Assembly (NCBI RefSeq): GCF_905397435.1
Contig: NZ_CAJPVI010000070.1
Span: 1-38,393, forward strand
From: Cupriavidus numazuensis
GTDB lineage: Bacteria; Pseudomonadota; Gammaproteobacteria; Burkholderiales; Burkholderiaceae
DNA length: 38,393 bases
Reading direction: 5' to 3'
Below the pieces are notes generated by a model, which had not been told where the DNA came from, searched no databases, and saw nothing but the letters and a program-made list of their open reading frames with translations. Positions 25,394 through 32,990 of the stretch are shown in pieces. Position 1 is the first letter of the stretch, and every line of letters begins with the position of its first letter. Made by a program: the position numbers and the translations under genes.

Positions 25394-26290
25394 ATGATGC
25401 CGACCACGCCAAGCCGATCGCACATGGAGATCGAAGCCTTCTTCGATCCCGATACCTCGACGCTGAGCTACCTCGTACTGGACCGCGCGAGCCTGCAATG
25501 CGCGTTGATCGACAGCGTGCTCGACTACGATCCGAAATCCGGGGGCACTCGCACAACTGGCGCGGATCGCCTGGTTGAGCGGGTGCAGTCGCTCGGCGCG
25601 ACCGTGCAATGGATCCTGGAAACCCATGTGCATGCGGACCACCTTTCAGCCGCGCCGTACGTCAAGCACAGGCTCGGTGGCAAGACTGCCATTGGCAGCC
25701 ATATCACCACCGTTCAGCACGTATTCGGCAAGTTGTTCAACAGTGGCGCCGACTTCGCGCGCGACGGGCATCAGTTCGACCGCCTGCTGCAGGATGGCGA
25801 CACGTTCAGCATCGGGGGCCTGCAAGCGCGCGCCATGCACACACCGGGGCATACACCGGCCTGCATGACCTATGTAGTCAGCGACGGCAACGGTGCCGCC
25901 GCGTTTGTCGGCGACACCCTGTTCATGCCGGATTACGGCACCGCCCGTTGCGACTTCCCTGGCGGCGATGCGCGCACCCTCTACCGCTCCATCAACAAGG
26001 TGCTGAGCCTGCCACAGGACACCCGCCTGTACGTCTGCCACGACTACCAGCCGGGCGGGCGCGAGCTGCAATACATGACCACGGTCGCGGACGAGCGCGA
26101 GCGCAACATCCATGTGCGCAACGGCATCAGCGAAGAAGAGTTCGTCGCCATGCGCCACGCGCGCGACGCCACCCTGCAGATGCCAACGCTGATCCTGCCT
26201 TCGGTCCAGGTGAACATGCGTGCGGGTCAACTGCCGCCGCCCGAGGACAACGGCATCCGCTATCTGAAGATTCCCCTCAACGCGCTCTGA
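25394..26290 (+). CDS. Persulfide dioxygenase-like MBL hydrolase (second copy)
   Basis: 298 residues. It has THVHADHLSAAPY, HTPGHTPACMTY and VGDTLFMPDYGTARCDFPGGDA, the iron-site and substrate motifs of the ETHE1-type persulfide dioxygenase (glutathione persulfide plus oxygen to sulfite). It is a paralogue of the gene at 17113. The ATG at 25394 lies 30 bp after the predicted sigma-54 start; the ATG at 25424 is an alternative that matches the shorter N-terminus of the paralogue. It is followed by the SQR fusion, 30 bp downstream, and this pdo-sqr pair is the known FisR target arrangement. Confidence 0.87.
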   Translation: MMPTTPSRSHMEIEAFFDPDTSTLSYLVLDRASLQCALIDSVLDYDPKSGGTRTTGADRLVERVQSLGATVQWILETHVHADHLSAAPYVKHRLGGKTAIGSHITTVQHVFGKLFNSGADFARDGHQFDRLLQDGDTFSIGGLQARAMHTPGHTPACMTYVVSDGNGAAAFVGDTLFMPDYGTARCDFPGGDARTLYRSINKVLSLPQDTRLYVCHDYQPGGRELQYMTTVADERERNIHVRNGISEEEFVAMRHARDATLQMPTLILPSVQVNMRAGQLPPPEDNGIRYLKIPLNAL

Positions 26291-26320
26291 GCCACCCGCC
26301 CCCATAGGAACAGACAGACC

Positions 26321-27997
26321 ATGCAACCCCGCGCCCTCACCCACGATCTTTCGGTCAGCCAGCAGATTGTTCCCGACGATGTGCACACCCTGGCCGCCAT
26401 TGGCTTTCGCTCGCTGATCTGCAACCGCCCGGATGGCGAAGGCGCCGACCAGCCAGGCTTCCAGGAAATCGAGCGCAAAGCTTCCGCGCTCGGCCTGCAG
26501 GTGCATTACCTGCCGGTGGAATCGGGCAAGGTCAGCGACGAACAGGCCCAGGCGTTCGGCCAACTCCTCGACACCCTGCCGAAGCCGGTACTGGCCTACT
26601 GCCGCACCGGCATACGCTCGGCCACGCTGTGGGCGCTATCGCAGTCCGCGCGCGGGCCGTTGGCCGACATTATCGAGCGGGCCGCGGCCGCCGGTTACGA
26701 CCTCAAGGGTGTAGTCCGGCGCATCGCCAATGGCGGTCGCACGCCCGTGGACGTTGCCGATGCAAGCCACTCCGTTGTCATCATTGGCGGAGGCGCGGCG
26801 GGAATCGCCGTGGCATCGAGCTTGCTGGCACGCAAGCCCGGGCTTGACATCGCCATCGTGGACCCGGCCGACATCCTCTACTACCAGCCCGGCTGGACGC
26901 TGGTGGGCGGCGGCATCTTCGAGCCGGCCCATACCGCACGTACCATGGCTTCGGTCCTGCCGCGCGGCGTTGCGTGGATCAAGGCGGCCGTAGCAGCCTT
27001 CGAGCCCCAGCGCAATGCGGTCATCCTCGACGGGTGCCGCGTGGTGAAGTACGAACAACTGGTGGTGTGCCCCGGGCTCAAGCTGGATTGGGACGCAATC
27101 GAAGGCCTGCCCGAAACGCTCGGCCGTAACGGCGTGACCTCCAACTATCGGTACGACCTCGCACCGTATACCTGGAACCTCGTTCGCGAGCTGACCCGCA
27201 AGGGCGGCGGCAAGGCGCTCTTCACGCAGCCGCCCATGCCAATCAAGTGCGCGGGAGCACCGCAGAAAGCGATGTATCTGTCTGCCGATGCCTGGCGCCG
27301 CTCCGGCATGCTTGAGCGCGTCGACATAAATTTCTGCAATGCAGGCAACGTGCTGTTCGGTGTGGCGGACTACGTGCCGGCGCTGATGCAGTACGTCGAG
27401 CGCTATGGCATTGCTCTGAATTTCGGCGAGACGCTGGTGAAAGTGGACGGCGCCGCGCGCCGGGCAACGTTTCGCCGCGCCGCCACTGGTGGCGAACCGG
27501 AACTGGTCGTGCGTGAGTTCGACATGCTCCATGCCGTGCCGCCCCAGAAGGCCCCCGACTTCATCCGCGTCAGCCCATTGGCCGATGCCGCCGGCTGGAT
27601 CGAGGTCGATCCGGCAACGCTGCGCCACAAGCGCTTCGACAATGTCTTCGGGCTGGGCGACGCCGGCAACATGCCCAATGCCAAGACGGCCGCCGCGGCG
27701 CGTAAGCAGGCGCCTGTCGTCGCGCACAACGTGCTGGCCACGCGCGGCGAGGCCCGGGGGGAAGCCCTCTACGACGGTTACGGCTCCTGCCCCCTGACAG
27801 TGGAACGCGGCAAGATCGTCCTGGCCGAGTTCACCTACGGCGGCAAGGTCGCGCCGAGCTTTCCGGACTGGTTCATCGATGGCAGGCGGCCTTCGCGGCT
27901 GGCATGGTGGCTCAAAGAGCGGATTCTGCCGCCGCTCTACTGGCAGGGCATGCTGAAGGGGCGCGAATGGCTTGCGACACCCGAGTTGCAGAGATGA
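26321..27997 (+). CDS. DUF442 domain fused to sulfide:quinone oxidoreductase (type II-like)
   Basis: 558 residues. The N-terminal DUF442/DSP-phosphatase-like domain (about 1-110) has the Cys loop CRTGIRS (Cys94), which is thought to take over persulfide sulfur. The C-terminal SQR (about 150-558) has the FAD motif VVIIGGGAAGIAVAS and ends with YDGYGSCPLTVERGKIVLAEF, as in type II (mitochondrial-like) SQRs. The first redox Cys is Cys310 in IKCAGAPQKAMYLS. The second, in the GDCTN-type motif, is replaced by Ala448 (GDAGN). It oxidises sulfide to a persulfide and reduces quinone at the inner membrane. Being fused to a sulfur-relay domain next to PDO, it would hand persulfide on directly. Confidence 0.88.
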   Translation: MQPRALTHDLSVSQQIVPDDVHTLAAIGFRSLICNRPDGEGADQPGFQEIERKASALGLQVHYLPVESGKVSDEQAQAFGQLLDTLPKPVLAYCRTGIRSATLWALSQSARGPLADIIERAAAAGYDLKGVVRRIANGGRTPVDVADASHSVVIIGGGAAGIAVASSLLARKPGLDIAIVDPADILYYQPGWTLVGGGIFEPAHTARTMASVLPRGVAWIKAAVAAFEPQRNAVILDGCRVVKYEQLVVCPGLKLDWDAIEGLPETLGRNGVTSNYRYDLAPYTWNLVRELTRKGGGKALFTQPPMPIKCAGAPQKAMYLSADAWRRSGMLERVDINFCNAGNVLFGVADYVPALMQYVERYGIALNFGETLVKVDGAARRATFRRAATGGEPELVVREFDMLHAVPPQKAPDFIRVSPLADAAGWIEVDPATLRHKRFDNVFGLGDAGNMPNAKTAAAARKQAPVVAHNVLATRGEARGEALYDGYGSCPLTVERGKIVLAEFTYGGKVAPSFPDWFIDGRRPSRLAWWLKERILPPLYWQGMLKGREWLATPELQR

Positions 27998-28169
27998 CAC
28001 TGGCGGAGCTACCCGACTGTAGCCGCATGCGCGCGTATGGGCTCATTGCGGCGTCGAACTGTGCCTGCTGATAGAGCGGCGTCGGCGCAGACGCCGAACT
28101 CAAACTGCATGCCGACAAAATGACGGCAATCGCGCACAAAGCGGACAACTGCCCGAGCCGGTCGAGCAT
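27912..28169 (-). CDS. Possible small lipoprotein overlapping the sqr end
   Basis: About 85 residues from the ATG at 28169. It opens MLDRLGQ, then a hydrophobic core ending in the lipobox ILSAC, followed by SLSSASAPTPLYQQAQFDAA, a typical lipoprotein start. The last 25-30 residues are encoded opposite the 3' end of the SQR gene and have low complexity, so the true gene may be decayed or truncated. No ribosome binding site is clear. Family unknown. Confidence 0.3.
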   Translation of the reverse strand: MLDRLGQLSALCAIAVILSACSLSSASAPTPLYQQAQFDAAMSPYARMRLQSGSSASVISATRVSQAIRAPSACPASRAAAESAL

Positions 28170-28264
28170 GGCGTTGATCAAAATGGCTCGGCCGTGCCAC
28201 GCGGCCGTGACGCTGCCATCGTCTCCATTTAGCGCTTTCCCTTAGTGCCTTTCCCCAAGTGCTA

Positions 28265-28278
28265 TTGATTGCAGTCAT
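28265..28278 (+). promoter_or_regulatory. Weak FNR-like box
   Basis: TTGATTGCAGTCAT keeps 8 of 10 consensus positions. It lies 46 bp before the small membrane protein gene; no good -10 box was found at the expected place, so it is weakly supported. Confidence 0.25.
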
Positions 28279-28324
28279 GCCCATACTGGTGGCTCGCCGT
28301 TTCGCGTGGCGATCACTTTGACCC

Positions 28325-28552
28325 ATGGAATCTGTCGCCATGCTTGCAATTGTTGTCTGGATCACCTGCTCCCTCGTGGTTGGCTTCCTTGCCAAAGCAC
28401 TGGGCCGCTCCGGCGCCACATGGCTTATCTTTTCGTTGATCCTGAGCCCGTCCCTTGGGCTGATCGTCATCGCCGCGCTCGACAAGAAATGGCCAGGGTC
28501 CGCTCGCTTGACGACTGCCATTGCACCTGCGGCGGTGTCGGTACCCGTATAG
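28325..28552 (+). CDS. Small two-helix membrane protein
   Basis: 75 residues with two hydrophobic segments (about 6-25 and 33-50: LAIVVWITCSLVVGFLAKAL and WLIFSLILSPSLGLIVIAAL) joined by a short GRSG turn, then a basic and Ala-rich tail. The helices fit a small inner-membrane protein; no family is recognised. An ATG at 28340 is an alternative start with a GGAATC in front. It stands alone between the sulfur and stress regions. Confidence 0.5.
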   Translation: MESVAMLAIVVWITCSLVVGFLAKALGRSGATWLIFSLILSPSLGLIVIAALDKKWPGSARLTTAIAPAAVSVPV

Positions 28553-28572
28553 CCAGCCGGTAGGACCTGTTC

Positions 28573-28592
28573 GGGTCATCGTACGATGACCC
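28573..28592. repeat. Perfect 20-bp palindrome
   Basis: GGGTCATCGTACGATGACCC is a spacer-free palindrome with 10-bp arms, 20 bp after the small membrane gene and 237 bp before the LysR gene. No T-run follows, so it resembles a binding site. The rest of the gene-free stretch 28553-28829 shows nothing that I can identify. Confidence 0.55.
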
Positions 28593-28829
28593 CGTGCTGC
28601 GGTTCGTCGTCTGAGTCGATCTCGCCACCTAAACACAGGCCTCACACTCCGGAAGATTTAGGGTTCGTCCGAATCTGAAGATCCGGCTAAAGCTCGCCTT
28701 CGGCGCGTGGTGCGGCCGGCTGAAAGCCACTCGCGCTTACTTCAGCATCTTCCACCGGATCCCCGATGAGCCCTCTCTCCTGCAGAGGGTTCAATGCGTC
28801 CCAGTCAAAGCTCCGCCACGCACAACCGC

Positions 28830-29753
28830 ATGAAGCCACTGGATTTGACGCGTTTCGATCTCAATCTTCTGGTTGTGCTTGAGGCGCTTTGGGCCGAAAG
28901 GCACGTCGGCCGCGCAGCCGAAAGATTGCACCTGTCCCAGTCCGCCACCAGCCACGCCTTGTCGAGACTGCGTACAGCGTTTGAAGATCAACTTTTCATT
29001 CGTAACCCGCGCGGGATCGTGCCGACGCCGCTGACCGTGGAGTTAATGCCGAGAGTGGCGGCGGTGCTCGAGTCGGTCAGGCTCGTTGCCAGTCCACGTG
29101 GCCCGTTCGATCCAGGCCGTCTGCAAGCGACGCTCTCGGTGGCGGCCACCGATCATGCCATCTTGACCGTCGTCGCTCCTGCTCTGGCCATGATCCAGGC
29201 CGCTGCGCCGGACGTCGTGCTGAAGCTTAGGCCGGCCGATAGTGAATCCGCTCTGCGCATGTTGGACGCCGGCGAACTCGACATCGTGCTGGGGTCGGGC
29301 TCTTTCGCCCAGATCCCGCAGCGCTTTGATTGCCAGCTTGTCCATACGGAGCGTTTCGTCGGCATCGCGCGCAAGGGCCACCCGGCTCTGATCAAGCGAG
29401 GCAAGACGCTGCACATGGACTTGGATGACTTCGCTCGACTGCCCCACATTCTGGTCTCGCCGCGCGGCGATACACGGGGCGCTGTCGACGATGCGCTGGA
29501 GAGTCTCGGTCGTACCCGCAAGGTGAACGTCACCTGCCCTAACTTTCTGGCCGTTCCGTTCATGGTCAGCGCTTCACAATCGATTGCCGTGGTTGCTGAG
29601 CGAATCGCATTGCAGATGCAGGAGACCGCGCGGCTGAGCATTTTTGAGTTGCCCTTCGCGCTACCGACCTGGGAGGTACTCGTCATTCGAGCCCGAGGGC
29701 GCGCCAACGAGCCCGCCGTAGCGTGGATGACAAACATGATGATCTCCGGCTAG
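28830..29753 (+). CDS. LysR-family transcriptional regulator
   Basis: 307 residues from the ATG at 28830. The N-terminal helix-turn-helix (about 5-65) reads LNLLVVLEALWAERHVGRAAERLHLSQSATS-type, with HALSRLR, and is followed by the effector-binding domain (about 90-300). The start LDLTRFDLNLLVVLEAL resembles the NodD/NahR-like branch. The target is probably nearby; the alpha/beta hydrolase gene lies 147 bp downstream on the same strand. An effector cannot be predicted. Confidence 0.88.
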   Translation: MKPLDLTRFDLNLLVVLEALWAERHVGRAAERLHLSQSATSHALSRLRTAFEDQLFIRNPRGIVPTPLTVELMPRVAAVLESVRLVASPRGPFDPGRLQATLSVAATDHAILTVVAPALAMIQAAAPDVVLKLRPADSESALRMLDAGELDIVLGSGSFAQIPQRFDCQLVHTERFVGIARKGHPALIKRGKTLHMDLDDFARLPHILVSPRGDTRGAVDDALESLGRTRKVNVTCPNFLAVPFMVSASQSIAVVAERIALQMQETARLSIFELPFALPTWEVLVIRARGRANEPAVAWMTNMMISG

Positions 29754-29874
29754 ACACTGGCGGGGCTTGCTGTGGCCGGGGCGACGCGGGGCCATGAATC
29801 TCGTGCATCGACATGATGTGCAGATGCCATTGGATCGAATGCCGCAGTCCTCCTAGAGTTGGGTCGTTTATTCG

Positions 29875-29885
29875 CCCCCCCCCCC
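29875..29885 (+). repeat. Homopolymer of 11 C just before a ribosome binding site
   Basis: Eleven C in a row lie between the gene at 28830 and CCAGGAG, the ribosome binding site of the hydrolase at 29901. Such tracts can slip during replication. Here it lies in the 5' leader, not in the coding part. Confidence 0.85.
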
Positions 29886-29900
29886 GCCAGGAGTACCCCC

Positions 29901-30626
29901 ATGAATACAGAGCCCACCTTGGTCATGATCCCGTGCTTCGCCGGTGCTCCGTGGCAGCTTGACCAGTTGACCTGCTTGCAAGGTCGCGCCATGCGTACCC
30001 TTCGTTTGCCGGACGGCGTGTCCGAACTGGAAACGTTGGCCGACTTCATCGTTGACCAGGTGAAGGACCTCGATAGTTATGTGTTGATTGGCGATTCGTA
30101 CGGCGCGGTCTCGTCAATCGCGGTTGCGACTCGGCAGCCGAAGGGCCTAAAGGGCCTGGTGATCTCTGGCGGCTTTGCCAAGAGCCCGATCACGTCACCC
30201 TTGCTCAAGACACTGGCAGCGCTTGCACCATTCTTCCCTGGTCCGTTTTACCGACAGACGACCCTTCGGGTACACGCGGCGCAGTTGGCTTCGTCGTTTG
30301 ACAAGGAAGGGGAGATTCCTTGGTCTACCCGAAAGAGTCGCGCCTTCTTCATCAAGGAGACGCCCCACAACGCCTACGTCAATCGCTTGCGCTCGATCGA
30401 GAAGGCGGACTATACGGCGCGACTGAAGAAGATCAACGTCCCTGCGCTGATCCTGACGCCCGAGGACGACAAGCTGATCGGCAAAGAAGCCGCGGGGACC
30501 CTCCTGAACGGCATAAAGGGCTCGCAGGAAGTCATCATGCCGCGCACCGGCCACATGTTCAGGTTCTCGCATCCTGGCGCCTACTCTCTCGAGATCAGGA
30601 GGTTTCTGGAGCGGGCATCGCTTTAA
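29901..30626 (+). CDS. Alpha/beta-hydrolase fold protein
   Basis: 241 residues from the ATG at 29901, with CAGGAG before it. The nucleophile elbow is GDSYGA (about residue 65-70), the acid is probably Asp in LTPEDDKL (about 195), and the base His is in RTGHMFRFSHP. There is no signal peptide. The fold allows an esterase or lipase-like or C-C hydrolase role; the substrate is unknown. It follows the LysR gene and is preceded by the run of 11 C. Confidence 0.82.
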   Translation: MNTEPTLVMIPCFAGAPWQLDQLTCLQGRAMRTLRLPDGVSELETLADFIVDQVKDLDSYVLIGDSYGAVSSIAVATRQPKGLKGLVISGGFAKSPITSPLLKTLAALAPFFPGPFYRQTTLRVHAAQLASSFDKEGEIPWSTRKSRAFFIKETPHNAYVNRLRSIEKADYTARLKKINVPALILTPEDDKLIGKEAAGTLLNGIKGSQEVIMPRTGHMFRFSHPGAYSLEIRRFLERASL

Positions 30627-30763
30627 GCGTATGCATACCGGTCGTTGCCACACGCCTGTTTCGGATGGCGCGTCCGATTGCCAAGTCCTTGAAAGCCTGC
30701 CTCTGACGACACGTCTGGACGTAGCCAGGCAGATCTCGTCACACGAGGGCCCGGAAACCCACT

Positions 30764-30792
30764 ATGCAAGAGTTTGCATAAGGGTTTATACT
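30764..30792 (+). promoter_or_regulatory. Promoter with inverted repeat upstream of the sRNA candidate
   Basis: TATACT (30787-30792) is a good -10 box (5 of 6). ATGCAAGAGTTTGCAT (30764-30779) is a perfect 6-bp inverted repeat with a 4-bp spacer in the -35 area, where a regulator could bind. The start would be near 30799. Confidence 0.55.
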
Positions 30793-30798
30793 GTGGCC

Positions 30799-30855
30799 GT
30801 CTCCTCCCTTTCTCCTTAAGGGATTCGTGCCCGCCTTTATCGCGGGCTTTCTTTT
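30799..30855 (+). ncRNA. Short sRNA candidate with anti-Shine-Dalgarno motifs
   Basis: A predicted transcript of about 57 nt begins after TATACT. It contains CTCCTCCC (30801-30808) and a small hairpin, CCCTT (30806-30810) with AAGGG (30818-30822), whose loop is TCTCCTT. It ends with a terminator hairpin and T-tract. The arrangement resembles the betaproteobacterial toxic small RNA class, which carries anti-Shine-Dalgarno sequences. No coding sequence is convincing in the rest of 30627-31024. Confidence 0.55.
30829..30855 (+). terminator. Rho-independent terminator
   Basis: GCCCGC (30829-30834) pairs with GCGGGC (30842-30847) around a 7-base loop, followed by TTTCTTTT (30848-30855). Confidence 0.75.
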
Positions 30856-31024
30856 GCCTGGGTTCCAAGGCGCCCGTTGTGACGTTGGCAGCCTTTGCGA
30901 CCAAGCGAATCCAGTTCGCCAGAACGGCGACGATCCAAGCGTGTCGCCTCGGCAATTGCTGTGGTCAGCTCGCCAGCTTCACGCAAGCAGCGTGAGCCGC
31001 TGGACTGATTGGAAGCGCTACGAC

Positions 31025-31300
31025 TCAAGACGTCCAACAACGAACGCGCGGTGGCTCGTCAGCATCCGCCGCTTCGGCGGCCCGTTGCCCATTTTGCAGA
31101 CGTTGATGCATCGTCTCGCAGCGAATCAACATCCGTCTCGCGGGCTCCTCTTCCGCTCCGGTCATCTCGGCGTCCTCGGCGATTCGCAGATAGATTTGCC
31201 GCGAGACCATGGCGACGATCACAACGATGGCACCGACGCCGAGCGCTCGGGTGGCGATGCGGAGGTATGGCGCCATGGCGTAACTGCACAGAATGAGCAA
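31025..31300 (-). CDS. Possible small membrane protein
   Basis: 91 residues with one clear hydrophobic segment (about 18-37, TRALGVGAIVVIVAMVSRQI) followed by a charged tail rich in Glu and Arg. It begins 19 bp after the PRPP-synthetase-like gene on the same strand. There is no clear ribosome binding site for the ATG at 31300 or 31276. It may be a genuine accessory membrane protein or a chance frame. Confidence 0.35.
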   Translation of the reverse strand: MLILCSYAMAPYLRIATRALGVGAIVVIVAMVSRQIYLRIAEDAEMTGAEEEPARRMLIRCETMHQRLQNGQRAAEAADADEPPRVRCWTS

Positions 31301-31319
31301 GAGGTGATAGACAACGAGC

Positions 31320-32333
31320 CTACACGAAGCGGTTCCGCAACGGTGTCACGCCTTCGCAGGGATTGACACGATCCGTTTTCTCTACCGCAGTGGCACTTCC
31401 ACATTGAATCCGCGCGGGATCGTTACGCAGGCCGTCCGCTTCAGCTTGGACGCCCGCCGCCAACCAGGCAGCAAGCGGGATCCGATTGGACGGATGCTCC
31501 ACGGTGTCGCAACTCACAACGTCGGCAGCGACGGCGCAAAGATCTGCGTAAGCAGTACCGGCAAACAACGCATGAACGCATATGCATACTGGTGGCCGAT
31601 ATCCGTGTTCGCGAAGCCGCCTGGCGGCCTCCAGCATGGTGTGCCCTGTGGAGACAATGTCGTCGACGAGCACCGGCGTACTGTCTCCCGCTCGCGGCAA
31701 CGTCGGTACGGCGATATGGACGGCCGTGTCGCTCAACCTGTCCTTCTCTAGCACAACGGCTGTGGCCTCGCACCGGGTCGCAATGTCCTCCACCCACTGA
31801 CGGCTCTCCTCGTCCGGACCAATGATCAGTGGCGCCGCGATCTCGTTGCGGATCCATTGCGCAATGGCCGGCGCAGCATGAATCGCGACAGTCGGAATGG
31901 AGAAGATCTCCGACAGGCAGCCAATGCGGTGCAGGTGGGGATCAACTGTTACCAACCAGTCGAAGTGGCCGGAGAGCAACGCTGCGAAATGCCTGGCAGA
32001 GACAATCTCTCCAGCGCGAAAAACCTTGTCCTGCCGCATGTAAGGCAGATAGGGCGCCAACAGCCCCATCCGGGCCGAGCCATTCTCGCGCGCAGCCGCT
32101 GCTAGCCACAACAGCGGCAATACCTTGGCATCCGGGTGGTCCAGCGTACAGACAAGGATGACATCCCGGCCCGCCACGTCTTCCTGCAGCATGACAACGG
32201 ATTCGCCATCCGGAAAGTGCCGCACGATGGCCTTCCCAGCTTTCGCATGCAACGCACGGCAAAGCGCCGCCGCCTGCCGCTCGTTCCCTGGCATGGAAAA
32301 GACCAGGTGCTCCGTGCTCGGCTTTGGACTCAT
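31320..32333 (-). CDS. Ribose-phosphate pyrophosphokinase-like protein (PRPP synthetase family)
   Basis: 337 residues from the ATG at 32333. It has the N-terminal MPGNERQAAALCRAL region and HFPDGESVV, the ATP-site segment APYLPYMRQDKVFRAGEI, VDPHLHRIGC, and the PRPP-binding loop VLVDDIVSTGHTM, all in the order of Prs. The flexible loop, however, reads EKDRLSDTA instead of KRRP-type, and about 40 unmatched residues follow at the C-terminus. It would make PRPP from ribose 5-phosphate or act on a related ribose phosphate. It appears to be a second, divergent prs, cotranscribed after a DUF883 gene from an FNR-type promoter. With the phosphorylase at 1508 it could recycle nucleotides. Confidence 0.82.
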   Translation of the reverse strand: MSPKPSTEHLVFSMPGNERQAAALCRALHAKAGKAIVRHFPDGESVVMLQEDVAGRDVILVCTLDHPDAKVLPLLWLAAAARENGSARMGLLAPYLPYMRQDKVFRAGEIVSARHFAALLSGHFDWLVTVDPHLHRIGCLSEIFSIPTVAIHAAPAIAQWIRNEIAAPLIIGPDEESRQWVEDIATRCEATAVVLEKDRLSDTAVHIAVPTLPRAGDSTPVLVDDIVSTGHTMLEAARRLREHGYRPPVCICVHALFAGTAYADLCAVAADVVSCDTVEHPSNRIPLAAWLAAGVQAEADGLRNDPARIQCGSATAVEKTDRVNPCEGVTPLRNRFV

Positions 32334-32397
32334 CCCTCGCCTCCATCCACAACCCGACGGCTATCGACACCGGTTGCGAAACGCTACCGGCTACCGG

Positions 32398-32730
32398 CTA
32401 CCGGCGGCCGACGGCCAATGCCACAATCGCGCCGGTCGCTGCGCCAATCGCCGCGACGGTCCCGATGCATTGCCACGGATGTTCGTGGACATACAAGTCC
32501 GCGGTCTCGGCGAACTGCCCGACGCGATCACGGCCAGCCTCACGCAGTGCGTCCAGGCGCGCCTGTAGCGCACGCAGCCGGCTCGCGAGTTCGGTTCGCG
32601 CCTGACTGGCTTCGGTGCCAGCCTCGTCCGCGACGTCCTTGAGCAAGGCCTGTACGTCACTGAGCAATACATTGGTGTCGCGAATCAACGCGTCCCTGTG
32701 TACTGCAAGATCTGCACGGATATCGTTCAT
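32398..32730 (-). CDS. DUF883 (ElaB/YqjD-like) inner-membrane-anchored protein
   Basis: 110 residues. A long amphipathic helix (about 10-80) precedes HEHPWQCIGTVAAIGAATGAIVALAVGRR, the C-terminal glycine-zipper-like membrane anchor of the ElaB/YqjD family, members of which bind ribosomes in stationary phase. GGGAG lies before the ATG at 32730. The C-terminal coding end overlaps a tandem 7-bp repeat (32384-32404, CTACCGG three times). The prs-like gene follows 64 bp downstream. Confidence 0.85.
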   Translation of the reverse strand: MNDIRADLAVHRDALIRDTNVLLSDVQALLKDVADEAGTEASQARTELASRLRALQARLDALREAGRDRVGQFAETADLYVHEHPWQCIGTVAAIGAATGAIVALAVGRR

Positions 32731-32788
32731 CGTTCACTCCCGTTTCTGTAACCACCGCCGCGCAGGCGACAACCATCGCGTACCGGTG

Positions 32789-32836
32789 CAAGGTCAATAT
32801 AGGGGCGTCCTGGCACAGCGGCTTGATAAGGAACAA
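32789..32836 (-). promoter_or_regulatory. FNR-type class II promoter of the DUF883-prs-like operon
   Basis: TTGATAAGGAACAA (32823-32836) matches the FNR consensus at 9 of 10 positions. TATATT (32801-32796) is a strong -10 box (5 of 6), giving a start near 32789, 40 bp from the box centre. Confidence 0.75.
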
Positions 32837-32990
32837 GACAGGGAGGCAAGCCCTATCCGGGTGCGCAATGCCCCACGCTCGGCACCACCACGCGCCGTGG
32901 ACTGCCCTGTCCATCATGGCGAAGTTCGCAGCAGACCTCGGCGCTCTCCTCGCTATTGAAAATGGCAGTTGACGCTCCATATCAGAAACA

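Noticed and set aside
26636..28000. A 454-codon frame opposite the SQR gene
   Set aside because: It is antisense to the conserved SQR motifs and shows no protein family.
30827..31366. A rightward 179-codon frame after the hydrolase
   Set aside because: Its first part runs through a rho-independent terminator; it has no ribosome binding site and its end overlaps the PRPP-synthetase-like gene.
32384..32404. Three tandem CTACCGG units at the end of the DUF883 gene
   Set aside because: The repeat spans the stop codon, but loss or gain of a unit would leave the stop in place, so a regulatory switch is unlikely. It is mentioned with the gene only.
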